A DNA stretch of 64,000 bases from Poriferisodalis sp965221945 (GTDB lineage Bacteria > Actinomycetota > Acidimicrobiia > Acidimicrobiales > Poriferisodalaceae): contig NZ_OZ244925.1 of the NCBI RefSeq assembly GCF_965221945.1, positions 3,410,001 through 3,474,000 on the forward strand, in the 5' to 3' direction. Positions 41,591-49,610 of the stretch are shown here, piece by piece. Numbering within the stretch: position 1 is the stretch's first letter; every line of letters begins with the position of its first letter. Below the pieces are notes generated by a model, which was not told the DNA's origin, searched no databases, and saw nothing but the letters and a program-made list of their open reading frames with translations. Made by a program: the position numbers and the translations under genes.

Positions 41591-42475
41591 ATGGCAAGCG
41601 CCGACGCAGTCCCTGAATTCGACAACCTGACAGCATTCGACAACCTGCCAGCGGCACCCTTGCAACAGGTCCTGCTCTGCGGGGACATCCACAGCAATGC
41701 CGAGGTCGCGGCTCGGGTGTCGGCCGTGGCGACCGACGAGGGCTGCGCGGTCGTGCTGCAGGTCGGCGACTTGGGGTGGCGCCCAGGCGACGAACGCAGT
41801 GCCGAGATGTGCGAGGCGGTGGCCGGCGGCGGCGTGCCATGGGTCTTCGTTGACGGGAATCATGAGCACCTCGGGGACTTGGCGTCGCGGGCGGCACCGC
41901 ACCGCAGCCAGCGCTCGCCCGACGGTTTCGATCCCGATCCCGACGGGCTGTGGGGGCCCACAGAACCGATCCAGATTGCTCCCATGCTGTGGTGGGCGGC
42001 TCGAGGCTCACGCTGGACGTGGCGCGGCACGAGCTTCGGCGCATTGGGCGGTGCGTGGTCACCCGGCTGGCACTATCGCCAGCGGGGCTGGCGTTGGTTT
42101 CCGCGAGAGACGATCAGCCGGCGAGACCTCGACGCCTTGGGCGACGAACCGCTGGACGTGCTGGTGTGCCACGACGTTCCCGCCCGCGAACTCGTCGGGG
42201 AGGGATCGGGGTTCGCACGCCGAGGCGATACCCAGATCGGCGAGGCGAACAGCGCCCAGGTACGCGCGGCAGCTCGGCGCACCGGGGCCCGGCTGGTCGT
42301 GCACGGCCACTGGCACGTCGGGCACTCGTCGTTGCTCGACACCGGGCGGGCGGAGCTGACCGAGGTGGTGGGCCTGGCCGCGAACGGCGAGCCGGGCAGC
42401 TTGGCCGTGCTCGATCCAGTGACGCTGCAATTGCGATCAGCAGGTCCTGGCGGCGCGGAAAACCGACAGCGCTAG
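41591..42475 (+). CDS. Metallophosphoesterase (calcineurin-like)
   Basis: 294 aa. The motifs are in order: GDIHSNAEVA, VGDLGW, DGNHEHL, CHDVPARE and VHGHWHVGH, giving a complete two-metal site. The N-terminus has a short duplicated EFDNLTAFDNLP. Family members act on nucleotides, proteins or nucleic acids; the substrate is unknown. It starts 48 bp after the sigma factor gene. Confidence 0.88.
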   Translation: MASADAVPEFDNLTAFDNLPAAPLQQVLLCGDIHSNAEVAARVSAVATDEGCAVVLQVGDLGWRPGDERSAEMCEAVAGGGVPWVFVDGNHEHLGDLASRAAPHRSQRSPDGFDPDPDGLWGPTEPIQIAPMLWWAARGSRWTWRGTSFGALGGAWSPGWHYRQRGWRWFPRETISRRDLDALGDEPLDVLVCHDVPARELVGEGSGFARRGDTQIGEANSAQVRAAARRTGARLVVHGHWHVGHSSLLDTGRAELTEVVGLAANGEPGSLAVLDPVTLQLRSAGPGGAENRQR

Positions 42476-42531
42476 CTCACGGTGACGGTCTGGTTTCTGC
42501 GGCACGCGCCCCCATGGGCGCGGCGGTTGGC

Positions 42532-42606
42532 TCAGGCCTCGCTGAGGCGCCGAACCACGATGACAATCAGAGCGCCGACGATCACGGCGAGCAACAGCTT
42601 TTTCAT
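42532..42606 (-). CDS. Tiny membrane peptide, 24 aa
   Basis: The frame ATG 42606 to TGA 42532 encodes MKKLLLAVIVGALIVIVVRR followed by LSEA: a Lys-start, one hydrophobic segment and a charged end. The peptide is too short to judge by homology. It sits ~90 nt downstream of tRNA-Sec on the same strand. A purine-rich AGAGGA lies upstream. Confidence 0.4.
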   Translation of the reverse strand: MKKLLLAVIVGALIVIVVRRLSEA

Positions 42607-42695
42607 GGTGCATCGTCCTCTGTGACGGGTTGGCCGAAGTCATCGGCTCAGCGAATGCTACGCACACATTTTCTGAACACGGCGCGCGGCTCGAT

Positions 42696-42791
42696 TGGCG
42701 GAGGTGGACGGGAATCGAACCCGCCGGACGGGGATCACCCGTCCCGCCCGCTTTGAAGGCGGGGGAGCCCACCAGGCGCTCAGACACCTCC
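42696..42791 (-). tRNA. selC: tRNA-Sec (selenocysteine, anticodon UCA)
   Basis: The reverse strand begins GGAGGTGTCTGAGCGCC. The anticodon arm CCCGC-CTTCAAA-GCGGG gives UCA. A long variable arm (GGACGGG...CCCGTCC type) and a T-arm GCGGG-TTCGATT-CCCGT follow. The acceptor ends CCACCTCC with discriminator G and encoded CCA. Total 96 nt with CCA, the size and shape of bacterial tRNA-Sec. It decodes UGA with SelA and SelB, whose genes are 17-20 kb away. Confidence 0.95.
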
Positions 42792-42942
42792 GCCGGTCAT
42801 CTTTGCCCACCTTCGCGTCACGCGCCAGCGGCCAAGCCCACTCGTGCTCGTCGGAAAATCAATTGATCGCGCCCCTATGCATCGGCCAAGGTCACATCTC
42901 GTTATGAATTTCATGTGTTTTCTCTGATTTTCAGGAGTATCA

Positions 42943-43575
42943 ATGATCTATGCCTATGTGGGCGCGAAGGGCGGTGTCGGCAATACCGTGACGGCCCTGC
43001 TTGCTGCGAGCAGTGCCAAGCGCGCCGGTCGCGATGTCGTGCTGGTCGATCTCACCGGCGACTTCGGTGTAGTGCTGGGCACAGCGCCCGATCTGCCGGG
43101 CATCGCCGAGTGGACCGCGGCAGACGAACTGTCATTGGGCGCGGCGTCGGCGCTGGCGGTTGATGTCGCGCCCGGGGTCAGCTTGTTACCGCGCGGCAGC
43201 GGCGAGATCGACGACGCCCGGCTCGGAACCCTGTGGTCGCTGCTCGCCGCCAAGCCACGGGTCAACATCATCGACGCGGGTCGCGGCCGGGCTGCGCTCG
43301 ACCGGGTGGCGGGGCCGAGGGTGCGGCGCCTTCTCACGATGACCTGCTGTTACCAGGCGCTGCACCGAGCACGCGACGTCGTGGCCGAGGTTGACGACGT
43401 GATCGTGCTGACCGATACGCAGCGTGCGTTGGGCCTCGCCGACATCGAAGCCGCATTGGGACGTCATGCCGATGCCGTCGTGGCGGTCGACCGCTCGATC
43501 TCGCGCTGGGCCGATGCGGGCCTGCTGCTCGACCGTTGCGCGAAGTCGGCGCGGTCCCTGGATGCGTTCTTGTGA
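42943..43575 (+). CDS. TadZ/CpaE-like ParA-family ATPase of the Tad pilus locus
   Basis: 210 aa. YVGAKGGVGNTVTALLAASS is a deviant Walker A in which the second lysine is Asn (KGGVGNT instead of KGGVGKT). RDVVLVDLTGDFG follows. TadZ/CpaE proteins place the pilus machine at the pole and often have atypical Walker A motifs. No N-terminal receiver-like domain is present, so it is a short form. It overlaps cpaF by 4 bp. AGGAG lies upstream in an A+T-rich leader. Confidence 0.75.
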   Translation: MIYAYVGAKGGVGNTVTALLAASSAKRAGRDVVLVDLTGDFGVVLGTAPDLPGIAEWTAADELSLGAASALAVDVAPGVSLLPRGSGEIDDARLGTLWSLLAAKPRVNIIDAGRGRAALDRVAGPRVRRLLTMTCCYQALHRARDVVAEVDDVIVLTDTQRALGLADIEAALGRHADAVVAVDRSISRWADAGLLLDRCAKSARSLDAFL

Positions 43576-44696
43576 ATCGCATGGCCCGGGCTGTCGGGCG
43601 GCATCCGGCAAGCAGGGCGCCGTCGAGCAGAGCCTTTGTGGAGGAGATCCACGAACGGTTCCTGCCGGCACCGGCGCCCGAGGCCCGTGACGTCGCGGCC
43701 GCTGTGGACTCCGCGGCACCGCTGCTCGACCGCAACCACGCTGCCGAGCTCGTGTCCGAAGTGCTGGCCCGCCTTGCGGGCATCGGCCCGCTCGCGCAGA
43801 TCTGGGGCGATGACGAGGTGAACGAGGTGATGATCAACGGCCCCGGCCCGATCGTCATCGAGCGGCGCGGCCGTCTGTCGACGCTGGGTTCGATCAGCGC
43901 CGCCGAGGTGCACCGTCTTGTCGAGTACTTGCTGGGGCCGACGGGGCGCCGCGTGGATCGTCGCCTTCCCATGGTGGACGTACGGCTCGACGACCGCACG
44001 CGCTGCCACATCGTCGTGCCGCCGGTTGCAGTGGACGGCCCGTACATCACGCTGCGCCGTTTCCCCGCCGACATCCGCCACCTCAGCGAGTTGGCACGTC
44101 CGGCAGACGTCGAATATCTGCATCGGCTTGTGGCTGAACGGGCCAACTTGATCGTCTTCGGCCCCACCAGCACCGGCAAGACCTCTCTGCTGGCGAGCTT
44201 GCTGGCCACGGTCGCCGACCGGGAGCGCCTCGTTGTGGTCGAGGAAGCAGCGGAGCTGCCCCGGCTGGGCGTCAGCACGGTGCGCCTCGAAGGCCAGCCG
44301 CCGAACGTCGACGGGGTCGGAGCGGTGACGATGGCCGAGTTGGTGGCAGCGGCGCTGCGGATGCGACCCGACCGTCTTGTGATCGGCGAAGTGCGCGGCC
44401 CCGAAGCAGCGGCGCTGTTGCAAGCCCTCACGACCGGCCATCGCGGCTCGGTGTCGACCCTGCACGCCGACGATCCCGCGCATGCGCTGTGGCGGCTCGA
44501 ACAGCTTGCTCGAGCCGGTGGCGCGGTCGGCGATGTCGGCGCGCACATCGCGTCGGTCCTCGACGGCCTCGTTCACATGAGTCGCGCTCCCGAGGGGCGC
44601 CGGACGGTCACCGCCATCTACAAGGTGCGAAGCGACGGCTCGCTGCAGCGAGTTGCTGGGTTGGACATGGCGGCGCGCGTGGCTGCGGCCGTGTGA
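43572..44696 (+). CDS. cpaF: CpaF/TadA-family secretion ATPase
   Basis: 374 aa from the GTG at 43572 overlapping the upstream stop. The N-terminal domain has DDEVNEVMINGPGPIVIERR. Walker A is FGPTSTGKTSLLASLL, the Asp box VVVEEAAELP, Walker B RPDRLVIGEVRGPEAAALLQ, and the His box TGHRGSVSTLHADDP. It powers Flp pilus assembly in the cytoplasm. It is the core of a tadZ-cpaF-tadB-tadC-flp-tadE operon. Confidence 0.93.
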   Translation: MNRMARAVGRHPASRAPSSRAFVEEIHERFLPAPAPEARDVAAAVDSAAPLLDRNHAAELVSEVLARLAGIGPLAQIWGDDEVNEVMINGPGPIVIERRGRLSTLGSISAAEVHRLVEYLLGPTGRRVDRRLPMVDVRLDDRTRCHIVVPPVAVDGPYITLRRFPADIRHLSELARPADVEYLHRLVAERANLIVFGPTSTGKTSLLASLLATVADRERLVVVEEAAELPRLGVSTVRLEGQPPNVDGVGAVTMAELVAAALRMRPDRLVIGEVRGPEAAALLQALTTGHRGSVSTLHADDPAHALWRLEQLARAGGAVGDVGAHIASVLDGLVHMSRAPEGRRTVTAIYKVRSDGSLQRVAGLDMAARVAAAV

Positions 44697-44711
44697 TGGA
44701 AGCGGCTGAGC

Positions 44712-45350
44712 GTGCTGTTCGTACTGGTGCTGGCATGCGTGGGCGCGATCACGTCACCGGCGGCGCGCCAGTGGCTCCGCAAGCGTCGGCAACGGCGTCG
44801 AGACCGGGCGGCGGTCGCATCCCGTTCGGCGCACATGGGCGACTTCTGCGCCGCCGTGTCGCGCCGGCTAGGTGGCGGAGACACACTGCTGCAGGCGCTG
44901 CGCGCTGCCGCCGGGGATGGCCCGATGTCGCTGCCGCTGGACCAGGTCTCGGACGAGCACGAGCGTGGGGTCACGCTGAGCCGCGCCGTGCAGCGATGGG
45001 CGGCACGCGAGCAGACATCCGAGGCGGCGCTGCTCTCGACGGCAGTGACGCTGGCCTCGGACCGGGTGGGGGCGCAGCCGCAGCTCTTCGACCACGTCGC
45101 TGCGACAGTCCGGGCGCGAGCCGACATGGCCGCCGAGGCTCGCGTCCACGCAGCGCAGGCCCGCGCTTCGGTCTGGGTCGTGGCGGCGTTGCCGTGGGCG
45201 GTCGCGCTCGCGCTGCTGGCCGAAGGCGGCGCTGCCGCCCGAGTGCTCACGTCCACACCGCTGGGCTGGTTCTGCGGCAGCGCGGCGGCCTTGGCAGAGC
45301 TGGCGGGCGTGACATGGATGCGCGCCACGGTCGCACGGGCGATGCGATGA
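44712..45350 (+). CDS. TadB-like type II/IV secretion inner-membrane protein
   Basis: 212 aa from GTG 44712. An N-terminal membrane segment (LFVLVLACVGAI) is followed by a GspF-like cytoplasmic helix bundle (MGDFCAAVSRRLGGGDTLLQ, LSTAVTLASDRVG) and a C-terminal hydrophobic pair (ASVWVVAALPWAVALALLAE). The platform protein of the Tad machine, shorter than canonical TadB. It overlaps the next gene by ATGA. Confidence 0.75.
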   Translation: MLFVLVLACVGAITSPAARQWLRKRRQRRRDRAAVASRSAHMGDFCAAVSRRLGGGDTLLQALRAAAGDGPMSLPLDQVSDEHERGVTLSRAVQRWAAREQTSEAALLSTAVTLASDRVGAQPQLFDHVAATVRARADMAAEARVHAAQARASVWVVAALPWAVALALLAEGGAAARVLTSTPLGWFCGSAAALAELAGVTWMRATVARAMR

Positions 45351-46111
45351 CGGGAGATGCGATGACGGGCGAGTTGGCTGCGGTATGGAGCACGGCAGTT
45401 CTTTACGCCGCCCTCGTGGTCGGCTCGCTTGCGGACAGCCCCATCTTCAGGAGCGTCGTGCTCACCAATCCCGTCGTCGTGGGCGGGTTGGCTGCTGCAG
45501 CCGTCTGCTGGGGCGGCTTCATCACCCGGCCCGAGCCGGCGCGCCGCCGCTCGATGCTGCTCGCAGCCACGGCGCAGCACACCAGGGGCGCGTTCATCAC
45601 GGCGGACTCCCTCGCCAGCCACCCGGCCCGCTGGCTGCGCCTGACGCGGTCGCGCCGCGGCGACATTCCGCACCCCGATCGCGTGGCGGCAGAGTTGGGA
45701 GCCATCGTCGACGTCATGAACGTAGCCCTGGCGTCGGGGTTGTCGATCATGGCCTCGCTGCAGCTCGCGCTCGCCCACCGCGACGCTGCGAGCCCGACCG
45801 GCCGCTGGCTCGCCGCACTGACAGCGCCCCATCGGCCGCTTGACGAAGCATTGGACGAGTTCGGCCGCGTCTGCGGGCCCCGCGCGCGGGCCTTTTCCGC
45901 TGCTGTCACCGGCTCCATGCGTACCGGCATTCCGCTGGCATCCGAGCTGGAGCGTCTCGGGCGGGAGCTGCGCTCCGAAGTCCGCCGGCGCCTCGAAGGG
46001 CGGGTCCGGCGCCTGCCTGTGCTGCTGCTGTTCCCCCTCGTGCTGTGCGTGCTCCCGGCGCTCGGGCTGATCGCGATCGTGCCAGTGCTCGTCGCTGCGT
46101 TCGGTGCCTGA
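45347..46111 (+). CDS. TadC-like type II/IV secretion inner-membrane protein
   Basis: 254 aa from ATG 45347, which overlaps the tadB stop. It has two N-terminal hydrophobic stretches, the GspF-type helical domain (IVDVMNVALASGLSIMASLQ, ALDEFGRVCGPRARAF, GIPLASELERLGRELR) and a C-terminal pair (RLPVLLLFPLVLCVLPAL...). Second platform component. The start region is a small tandem duplication (GATGCGATGACGGGA, GATGCGATGACGGGC). Confidence 0.78.
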   Translation: MTGDAMTGELAAVWSTAVLYAALVVGSLADSPIFRSVVLTNPVVVGGLAAAAVCWGGFITRPEPARRRSMLLAATAQHTRGAFITADSLASHPARWLRLTRSRRGDIPHPDRVAAELGAIVDVMNVALASGLSIMASLQLALAHRDAASPTGRWLAALTAPHRPLDEALDEFGRVCGPRARAFSAAVTGSMRTGIPLASELERLGRELRSEVRRRLEGRVRRLPVLLLFPLVLCVLPALGLIAIVPVLVAAFGA

Positions 46112-46163
46112 TGCCCGGCACCCGCTTCGCCCCCAAACCAACCAGAACCACCAAGGAGCTCCG

Positions 46164-46445
46164 ATGACGGAATTCTCAACTGCCCATCCGACTGCCCATC
46201 CGACTGCCCATCCGACTGCCCATCTGAATGCTGTGGCGCGCCGCCCACCGCCGGTGCGCCGCACCCACCGGCTCACGCCGGTCGAGTTAGCCGACGAGAC
46301 CGGTCAGACCACCGCCGAGTACGCCCTGCTCACGGGAGCCATCGCGTTGCTGGTGGCGGCCGTCACGGCCTGGGCCACCACCACCGGCAAGATCGGCCGC
46401 CTGCTCGACGCGGTGTTCAACTACCTCACCAAGGCCATCTCCTGA
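46164..46445 (+). CDS. Flp-type pilin / class III prepilin-like protein
   Basis: 93 aa with AAGGAG 5 nt upstream. After a ~45-residue leader comes DETGQTTAEYALLTGAIALL, a prepilin-type motif with Glu at +5 of the presumed G/Q cut site and a hydrophobic helix (~50-75). The leader is unusually long because of four copies of a 12-bp repeat encoding TAHP. Flp pilins polymerise outside the cell after cleavage by a prepilin peptidase, which is not in this operon. Confidence 0.75.
   Translation: MTEFSTAHPTAHPTAHPTAHLNAVARRPPPVRRTHRLTPVELADETGQTTAEYALLTGAIALLVAAVTAWATTTGKIGRLLDAVFNYLTKAIS
46179..46226 (+). repeat. Four tandem copies of ACTGCCCATCCG in the pilin leader
   Basis: Perfect 12-bp units at 46179, 46191 and 46203, with one changed base in the fourth (46215-46226). 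Encodes TAHPTAHPTAHPTAHL in-frame. Confidence 0.95.
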
Positions 46446-46837
46446 GCCCACGCGCCCCAGGCCGCCACCAGCACGGGCAGGCCACGGTCGAGTTGGCCCT
46501 GCTCATGCCGTTCCTGGTGTTGCTGCTCATGTGCATCGTCCAGACGGCCTTGGTCGCGCGTGACGCAGTGCTGGTGTCACATGCGGCCCGGGTCGGCGCG
46601 CGCATTGCGGCGGTGGAGCCGTCGCTGAACGCCGTCCGCAGCGCGGTGATCGCCGCAACCCCGCTTGATTCGGGACGGCTCGACGTCGAGCGAGAATCCG
46701 CCCGCGACCTGGTGCGCGTCACCGTGCGCTACCGCTCGCCTACGGAAGTTCCGCTGGTCGGTGTCCTGATCGGCGACGTCGATCTGTCCGAATCGGCCGC
46801 CATGCCCGACGAACGCCGAGACCGTCCAGGGGGATAG
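46442..46837 (+). CDS. TadE-like pilus assembly protein (probable CTG start)
   Basis: 131 aa from CTG 46442. The conserved prepilin-like segment GQATVELALLMPFLVLLLMC needs a charged residue stretch before it. That stretch, SPRAPGRHQH, has no ATG, GTG or TTG; the CTG overlaps the pilin stop codon (CTGA) and has AAGG 7 nt upstream. TTG 46493 is the first conventional start but would cut off the cleavage site. The rest (VSHAARVGARIAAVEP, VTVRYRSPTEVPLVG) is typical TadE. A minor pilin of the Tad system. Confidence 0.7.
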   Translation: MSPRAPGRHQHGQATVELALLMPFLVLLLMCIVQTALVARDAVLVSHAARVGARIAAVEPSLNAVRSAVIAATPLDSGRLDVERESARDLVRVTVRYRSPTEVPLVGVLIGDVDLSESAAMPDERRDRPGG

Positions 46838-46981
46838 CGCGAAATTGCCGCTTGCGCATGTCACACCCATGGGGTTCAATGCAAGTCACACACCCGTAAT
46901 TACAAGTCAGGAATTTCGGCAACGAGATTGCAGCTGCAACCGGGGTCGGGCACACCTGTCGAGGGACTGCCGGGAGGAACG

Positions 46982-47260
46982 ATGGCATTCGCAACTGAAG
47001 AAGCGCTCGAAGCACCAGAAGGGAACTGGTGGGATCAGGCCAACTGCCTCGGCGTCGATCCCGATTTATTCTTTCCCGAGCGCGGGGCCAGCACCCGCGA
47101 GGCCAAGGCCGTCTGCCGCGGCTGCATCGTTAGCGATGACTGCCTTGAGTACGCACTCCGGAACAGCGAGAAGTTCGGCATCTGGGGCGGCATGAGCGAG
47201 CGAGAGCGCCGCCGAGTACGCCGCCAACGAGCCCTGACGAGGCGCGCCGCTGCTGGCTGA
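46982..47260 (+). CDS. WhiB-family iron-sulfur transcription factor (WhiB2-like)
   Basis: 92 aa from ATG 46982, with GGGAGG just upstream. Cluster cysteines are C22 (NCLGVDPDLFFPERG), C45, C48 and C54 (VCRGCIVSDDC). The turn is FGIWGGMSERERRRVRRQR. DPDLFFPERG and the sequence of the tail resemble WhiB2/WhmD, which is linked to septation and division. The 144 bp upstream are gene-free and relatively A+T-rich. Confidence 0.93.
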   Translation: MAFATEEALEAPEGNWWDQANCLGVDPDLFFPERGASTREAKAVCRGCIVSDDCLEYALRNSEKFGIWGGMSERERRRVRRQRALTRRAAAG

Positions 47261-47322
47261 CGTGTCGAGGCCTGCCAGCCCGGCTACTGGCTTGACTGAG
47301 CGCTGGTACGCTCGCGAGCGTG

Positions 47323-47529
47323 ATGGCAATCGCGCTTGGACCGCCCGAACTGCTCATCCTGCTCATCATCGTGCTGGTGCTGTTCGGGGGAGCCAAGCTG
47401 CCGAAGCTGGCGCGCTCGCTCGGCCAGGCTCAGCGCGAGTTCCGTCAGGGCGTGAGCGACGAGGAAAAGGCGGCTGGCGGCAGCTCGCCGAGCAGTTCGT
47501 CGAGCGATTCCAAGCCCAAAGACTCTTGA
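47323..47529 (+). CDS. tatA: Sec-independent (Tat) translocase subunit TatA
   Basis: 68 aa from ATG 47323 (GTG 47320 is also in frame). One membrane helix (PELLILLIIVLVLFGGAKLP) is followed by the amphipathic helix KLPKLARSLGQAQREFRQG and a Ser-rich polar tail. FGxxKLP is the TatA hinge motif. It would form the Tat pore for folded proteins. TatC is not in the window. Confidence 0.9.
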   Translation: MAIALGPPELLILLIIVLVLFGGAKLPKLARSLGQAQREFRQGVSDEEKAAGGSSPSSSSSDSKPKDS

Positions 47530-47541
47530 CCTAGCTCGCGC

Positions 47542-47943
47542 TCAGGCCGCGCGAGCGGGCTTGCCTGCACGACGACGATCCCGCAGGATCCGGCGGCGCT
47601 GCCGCTCCGAAGTCCCGCCCCACACTCCGTGGGTGATGTTGTGGGCGAGTGCGTACTCCCGACACGGGTCTTTCACCGGGCACTCTGCGCACACCTTTTG
47701 AGCGGCGATCACGCCGGCCCCATCGCTGGGAAAGAAGACGTTCGGGTCGGTATCGGCACAGCTGCGACGAGTGACCCAGTCGGAGGCCAGGCTCTCCGAG
47801 CCAGGGCCGTTTGGCTCGTGGACAGAAGCAACCTGCAATGTCGGCAGATCGCTCAATTCGGGATTCTGCCTTGCCGCCCGGATCGAACCGACCAGAAAAG
47901 CTCCGTAGTTGAGACCCCGGCTGGCGAGGCCATCGTCGTACAT
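47542..47943 (-). CDS. WhiB-family iron-sulfur transcription factor with N-terminal extension
   Basis: 133 aa from ATG 47943; other ATGs at 47949, 47967 and 47973 are in frame, so the start is uncertain. C62 (SCADTDPNVFFPSDG), C85, C88 and C94 (VCAECPVKDPC) bind the cluster; HGVWGGTSERQRRRILRDRR ends the domain. The ~55 residues before the first Cys are not typical of WhiB proteins and resemble no known domain. Convergent with tatA. Confidence 0.88.
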   Translation of the reverse strand: MYDDGLASRGLNYGAFLVGSIRAARQNPELSDLPTLQVASVHEPNGPGSESLASDWVTRRSCADTDPNVFFPSDGAGVIAAQKVCAECPVKDPCREYALAHNITHGVWGGTSERQRRRILRDRRRAGKPARAA

Positions 47944-48089
47944 CCTCATCACGAGAACCAACGCCATACACACGCGTCTGGTTCCGGAGATCGCCGACTT
48001 TCATCGAATTTTCATGTGGTGTTCATGACCTGTTTGCCACAACCACGTCGGTACCCTTGTCGAGCGCCGATCTACACCCAAGGAAGCTT

Positions 48090-48374
48090 GTGTCCGACAT
48101 CGCCACCGAAGCAGAACAGCTCCCGCCCGAGGTCGGCATCCGCATCATCTATCTGGGGCCTGTCGCGCCCCATTGGGAGATTGCGGGGATCTACGGCGAA
48201 GAGGCGGCCGTCGAGGAATTCCGCCGCCGCACCAACGCACGCCTGCAGTTGCTCCCGCCCCACGATCCGCAGTTCCGCCGCAACCGCGAGCGGGTCGTGC
48301 GCGACGCCGAACGCGAGAATTACGAGCTGCACTGGGACCTCGGCATGCCCGAAGAAGACGAGGAAGATCTGTAG
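48090..48374 (+). CDS. Hypothetical protein, 94 aa, acidic C-terminus
   Basis: From GTG 48090, with AAGGA 5 nt upstream (ATG 48057 would add 11 residues). The protein reads GIRIIYLGPVAPHWEIAGIY, then AAVEEFRRRTNARLQLLPPH and ends MPEEDEEDL. It is soluble and mixed alpha/beta by appearance. I do not recognise a family. It lies ~100 bp upstream of pstS in the same direction, with the PHO-box array between them. Confidence 0.6.
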   Translation: MSDIATEAEQLPPEVGIRIIYLGPVAPHWEIAGIYGEEAAVEEFRRRTNARLQLLPPHDPQFRRNRERVVRDAERENYELHWDLGMPEEDEEDL

Positions 48375-48385
48375 GCCTCACTCGC

Positions 48386-48451
48386 GTTCACGGGTTGTTC
48401 ACGGCATCCGTTCTGGTCGTTCACCGGCAGCCACCGTCGATTTCACCGGGT
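48386..48451 (+). promoter_or_regulatory. PHO-box array (six 11-nt units) upstream of pstS
   Basis: Units in strict 11-nt register: GTTCACGGGTT, GTTCACGGCAT, CCGTTCTGGTC, GTTCACCGGCA, GCCACCGTCGA, TTTCACCGGGT. Direct repeats of GTTCAC-type 11-mers are the binding sites of PhoP/RegX3-type regulators in actinobacteria. The array ends 19 bp before the pstS ATG. The regulator gene lies at the end of the same cluster. Confidence 0.8.
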
Positions 48452-48470
48452 CTTCGTAGCTTTCGCTGCC

Positions 48471-49541
48471 ATGCGAGACCCTTGCTCGTCGTCGCGCCGC
48501 GCCACGAAGCTGGTCGTGGCCTTGCTCATTGCATTTGCTTTGTTCGCTGTCGGGTGCAGTTCGAGCGACGACGACTTGTCGGGCGAAGACTCGTCGGGCG
48601 AAGACGGCGCGGCATCAAACAGCGGATCGATCAGCGTCACCGGATCCTCCACGGTCGAGCCGATCACCAACCTGCTCGCTGAGGCCTTCGCGGCGAAGAA
48701 CCCGAAAGTGGCCTTCTCGGTGGCGGGCCCGGGTTCAGGTGACGGTCACAAGGCCGCCTGCGCCGGCGAGGTTCCGATCTGGAACAGCTCGCGCCAGATC
48801 AAGGACTCCGAAGCCGAATGCCTTGCTGAGGCCGGCATCGAGTTCATCGAGCTGAGCGTCGGCATCGACGGCATCTCGGTCATCACCGCAGCGGCCAAGG
48901 ACACCATCGACTGCCTGAACTTCGCAGACCTCTACAGCCTGGTCGGCGTCGAGTCCACCGGCTTCAGCTCCTGGACCGACGCCAACAGCCTGAACGCTGA
49001 GCTGGGCGGCACTGGTCCGTTCAGCGGCGGCGCACTCGAGATCTTCGCCCCCGGCGAAGAGTCGGGCACCTTCGACAGCTTCATCGAGATCGCCCTCGAA
49101 GACGTCTGGGAAGGCCGCGTCGAAGAAGGTCATGCCGACGAGAACTTCGCCGTGCGTCCCGACTACAACGCGTCGGCCAACGACAACGTGATCATCGACG
49201 GCATCGCCGGCAACGACTCCAGCCTGGGCTGGGTCGGCTTCGCCTTCGCCGACGAGAACCGCGACGTGGTCAAGCTGCTCGAGATCGACGACGGCGACGG
49301 CTGCGTCGCTCCGACGCCCGAGACCATCGCCTCGGCCGAATTCCCGATCGCCCGCTTCCTCTACACCTACATTGACGCCGCGCAGGCGTCGGACCCGGCT
49401 ATCAAGGCATTTGTCGACTTCATGCTGAGCGACGAGGGCCAGATCTACGTGGTCGAGGCCGGCTACGTGAACTTGAATTCGACCGACTTGGAGCAGTCGC
49501 GCAGCAACTGGACCAACCTGACCACGGGCAAGAACTTCTAG
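48471..49541 (+). CDS. pstS: Phosphate ABC transporter substrate-binding lipoprotein
   Basis: 356 aa. The lipobox is FAVGC (Cys 29), followed by an acidic Ser/Asp linker. SISVTGSSTVEPITNLLAEAF and the phosphate-binding region (GPGSGDGHKAACAGE, SSRQIKD) are PstS-like. It captures phosphate outside the membrane for PstCAB. First gene of the pst cluster behind the PHO boxes. Confidence 0.95.
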   Translation: MRDPCSSSRRATKLVVALLIAFALFAVGCSSSDDDLSGEDSSGEDGAASNSGSISVTGSSTVEPITNLLAEAFAAKNPKVAFSVAGPGSGDGHKAACAGEVPIWNSSRQIKDSEAECLAEAGIEFIELSVGIDGISVITAAAKDTIDCLNFADLYSLVGVESTGFSSWTDANSLNAELGGTGPFSGGALEIFAPGEESGTFDSFIEIALEDVWEGRVEEGHADENFAVRPDYNASANDNVIIDGIAGNDSSLGWVGFAFADENRDVVKLLEIDDGDGCVAPTPETIASAEFPIARFLYTYIDAAQASDPAIKAFVDFMLSDEGQIYVVEAGYVNLNSTDLEQSRSNWTNLTTGKNF

Positions 49542-49568
49542 ACATCCGGGAACCAAAGACGCCGCCGC

Positions 49569-49610
49569 ATGAGTCCCGCCGTATGAGTCCCATCGCATGA
49601 GTCCCACGCC
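49569..49610 (+). repeat. Triplicated 14-bp start region before pstC, with two coupled mini-ORFs
   Basis: ATGAGTCCC recurs at 49569, 49583 and 49597 (period 14). The first two encode MSPAV and MSPIA and stop in TGA codons that overlap the next ATG (ATGA). The third is the pstC start. Confidence 0.8.

Noticed and set aside
46179..46226. CRISPR-like repeat array
   Set aside because: Units are 12 bp, contiguous without spacers and lie in a coding frame. The same reasoning excludes the other tandem arrays.
44618..46276. 552-residue reverse frame across the Tad operon
   Set aside because: Shadow frame; the forward genes overlap in ATGA fashion and match the Tad gene order.
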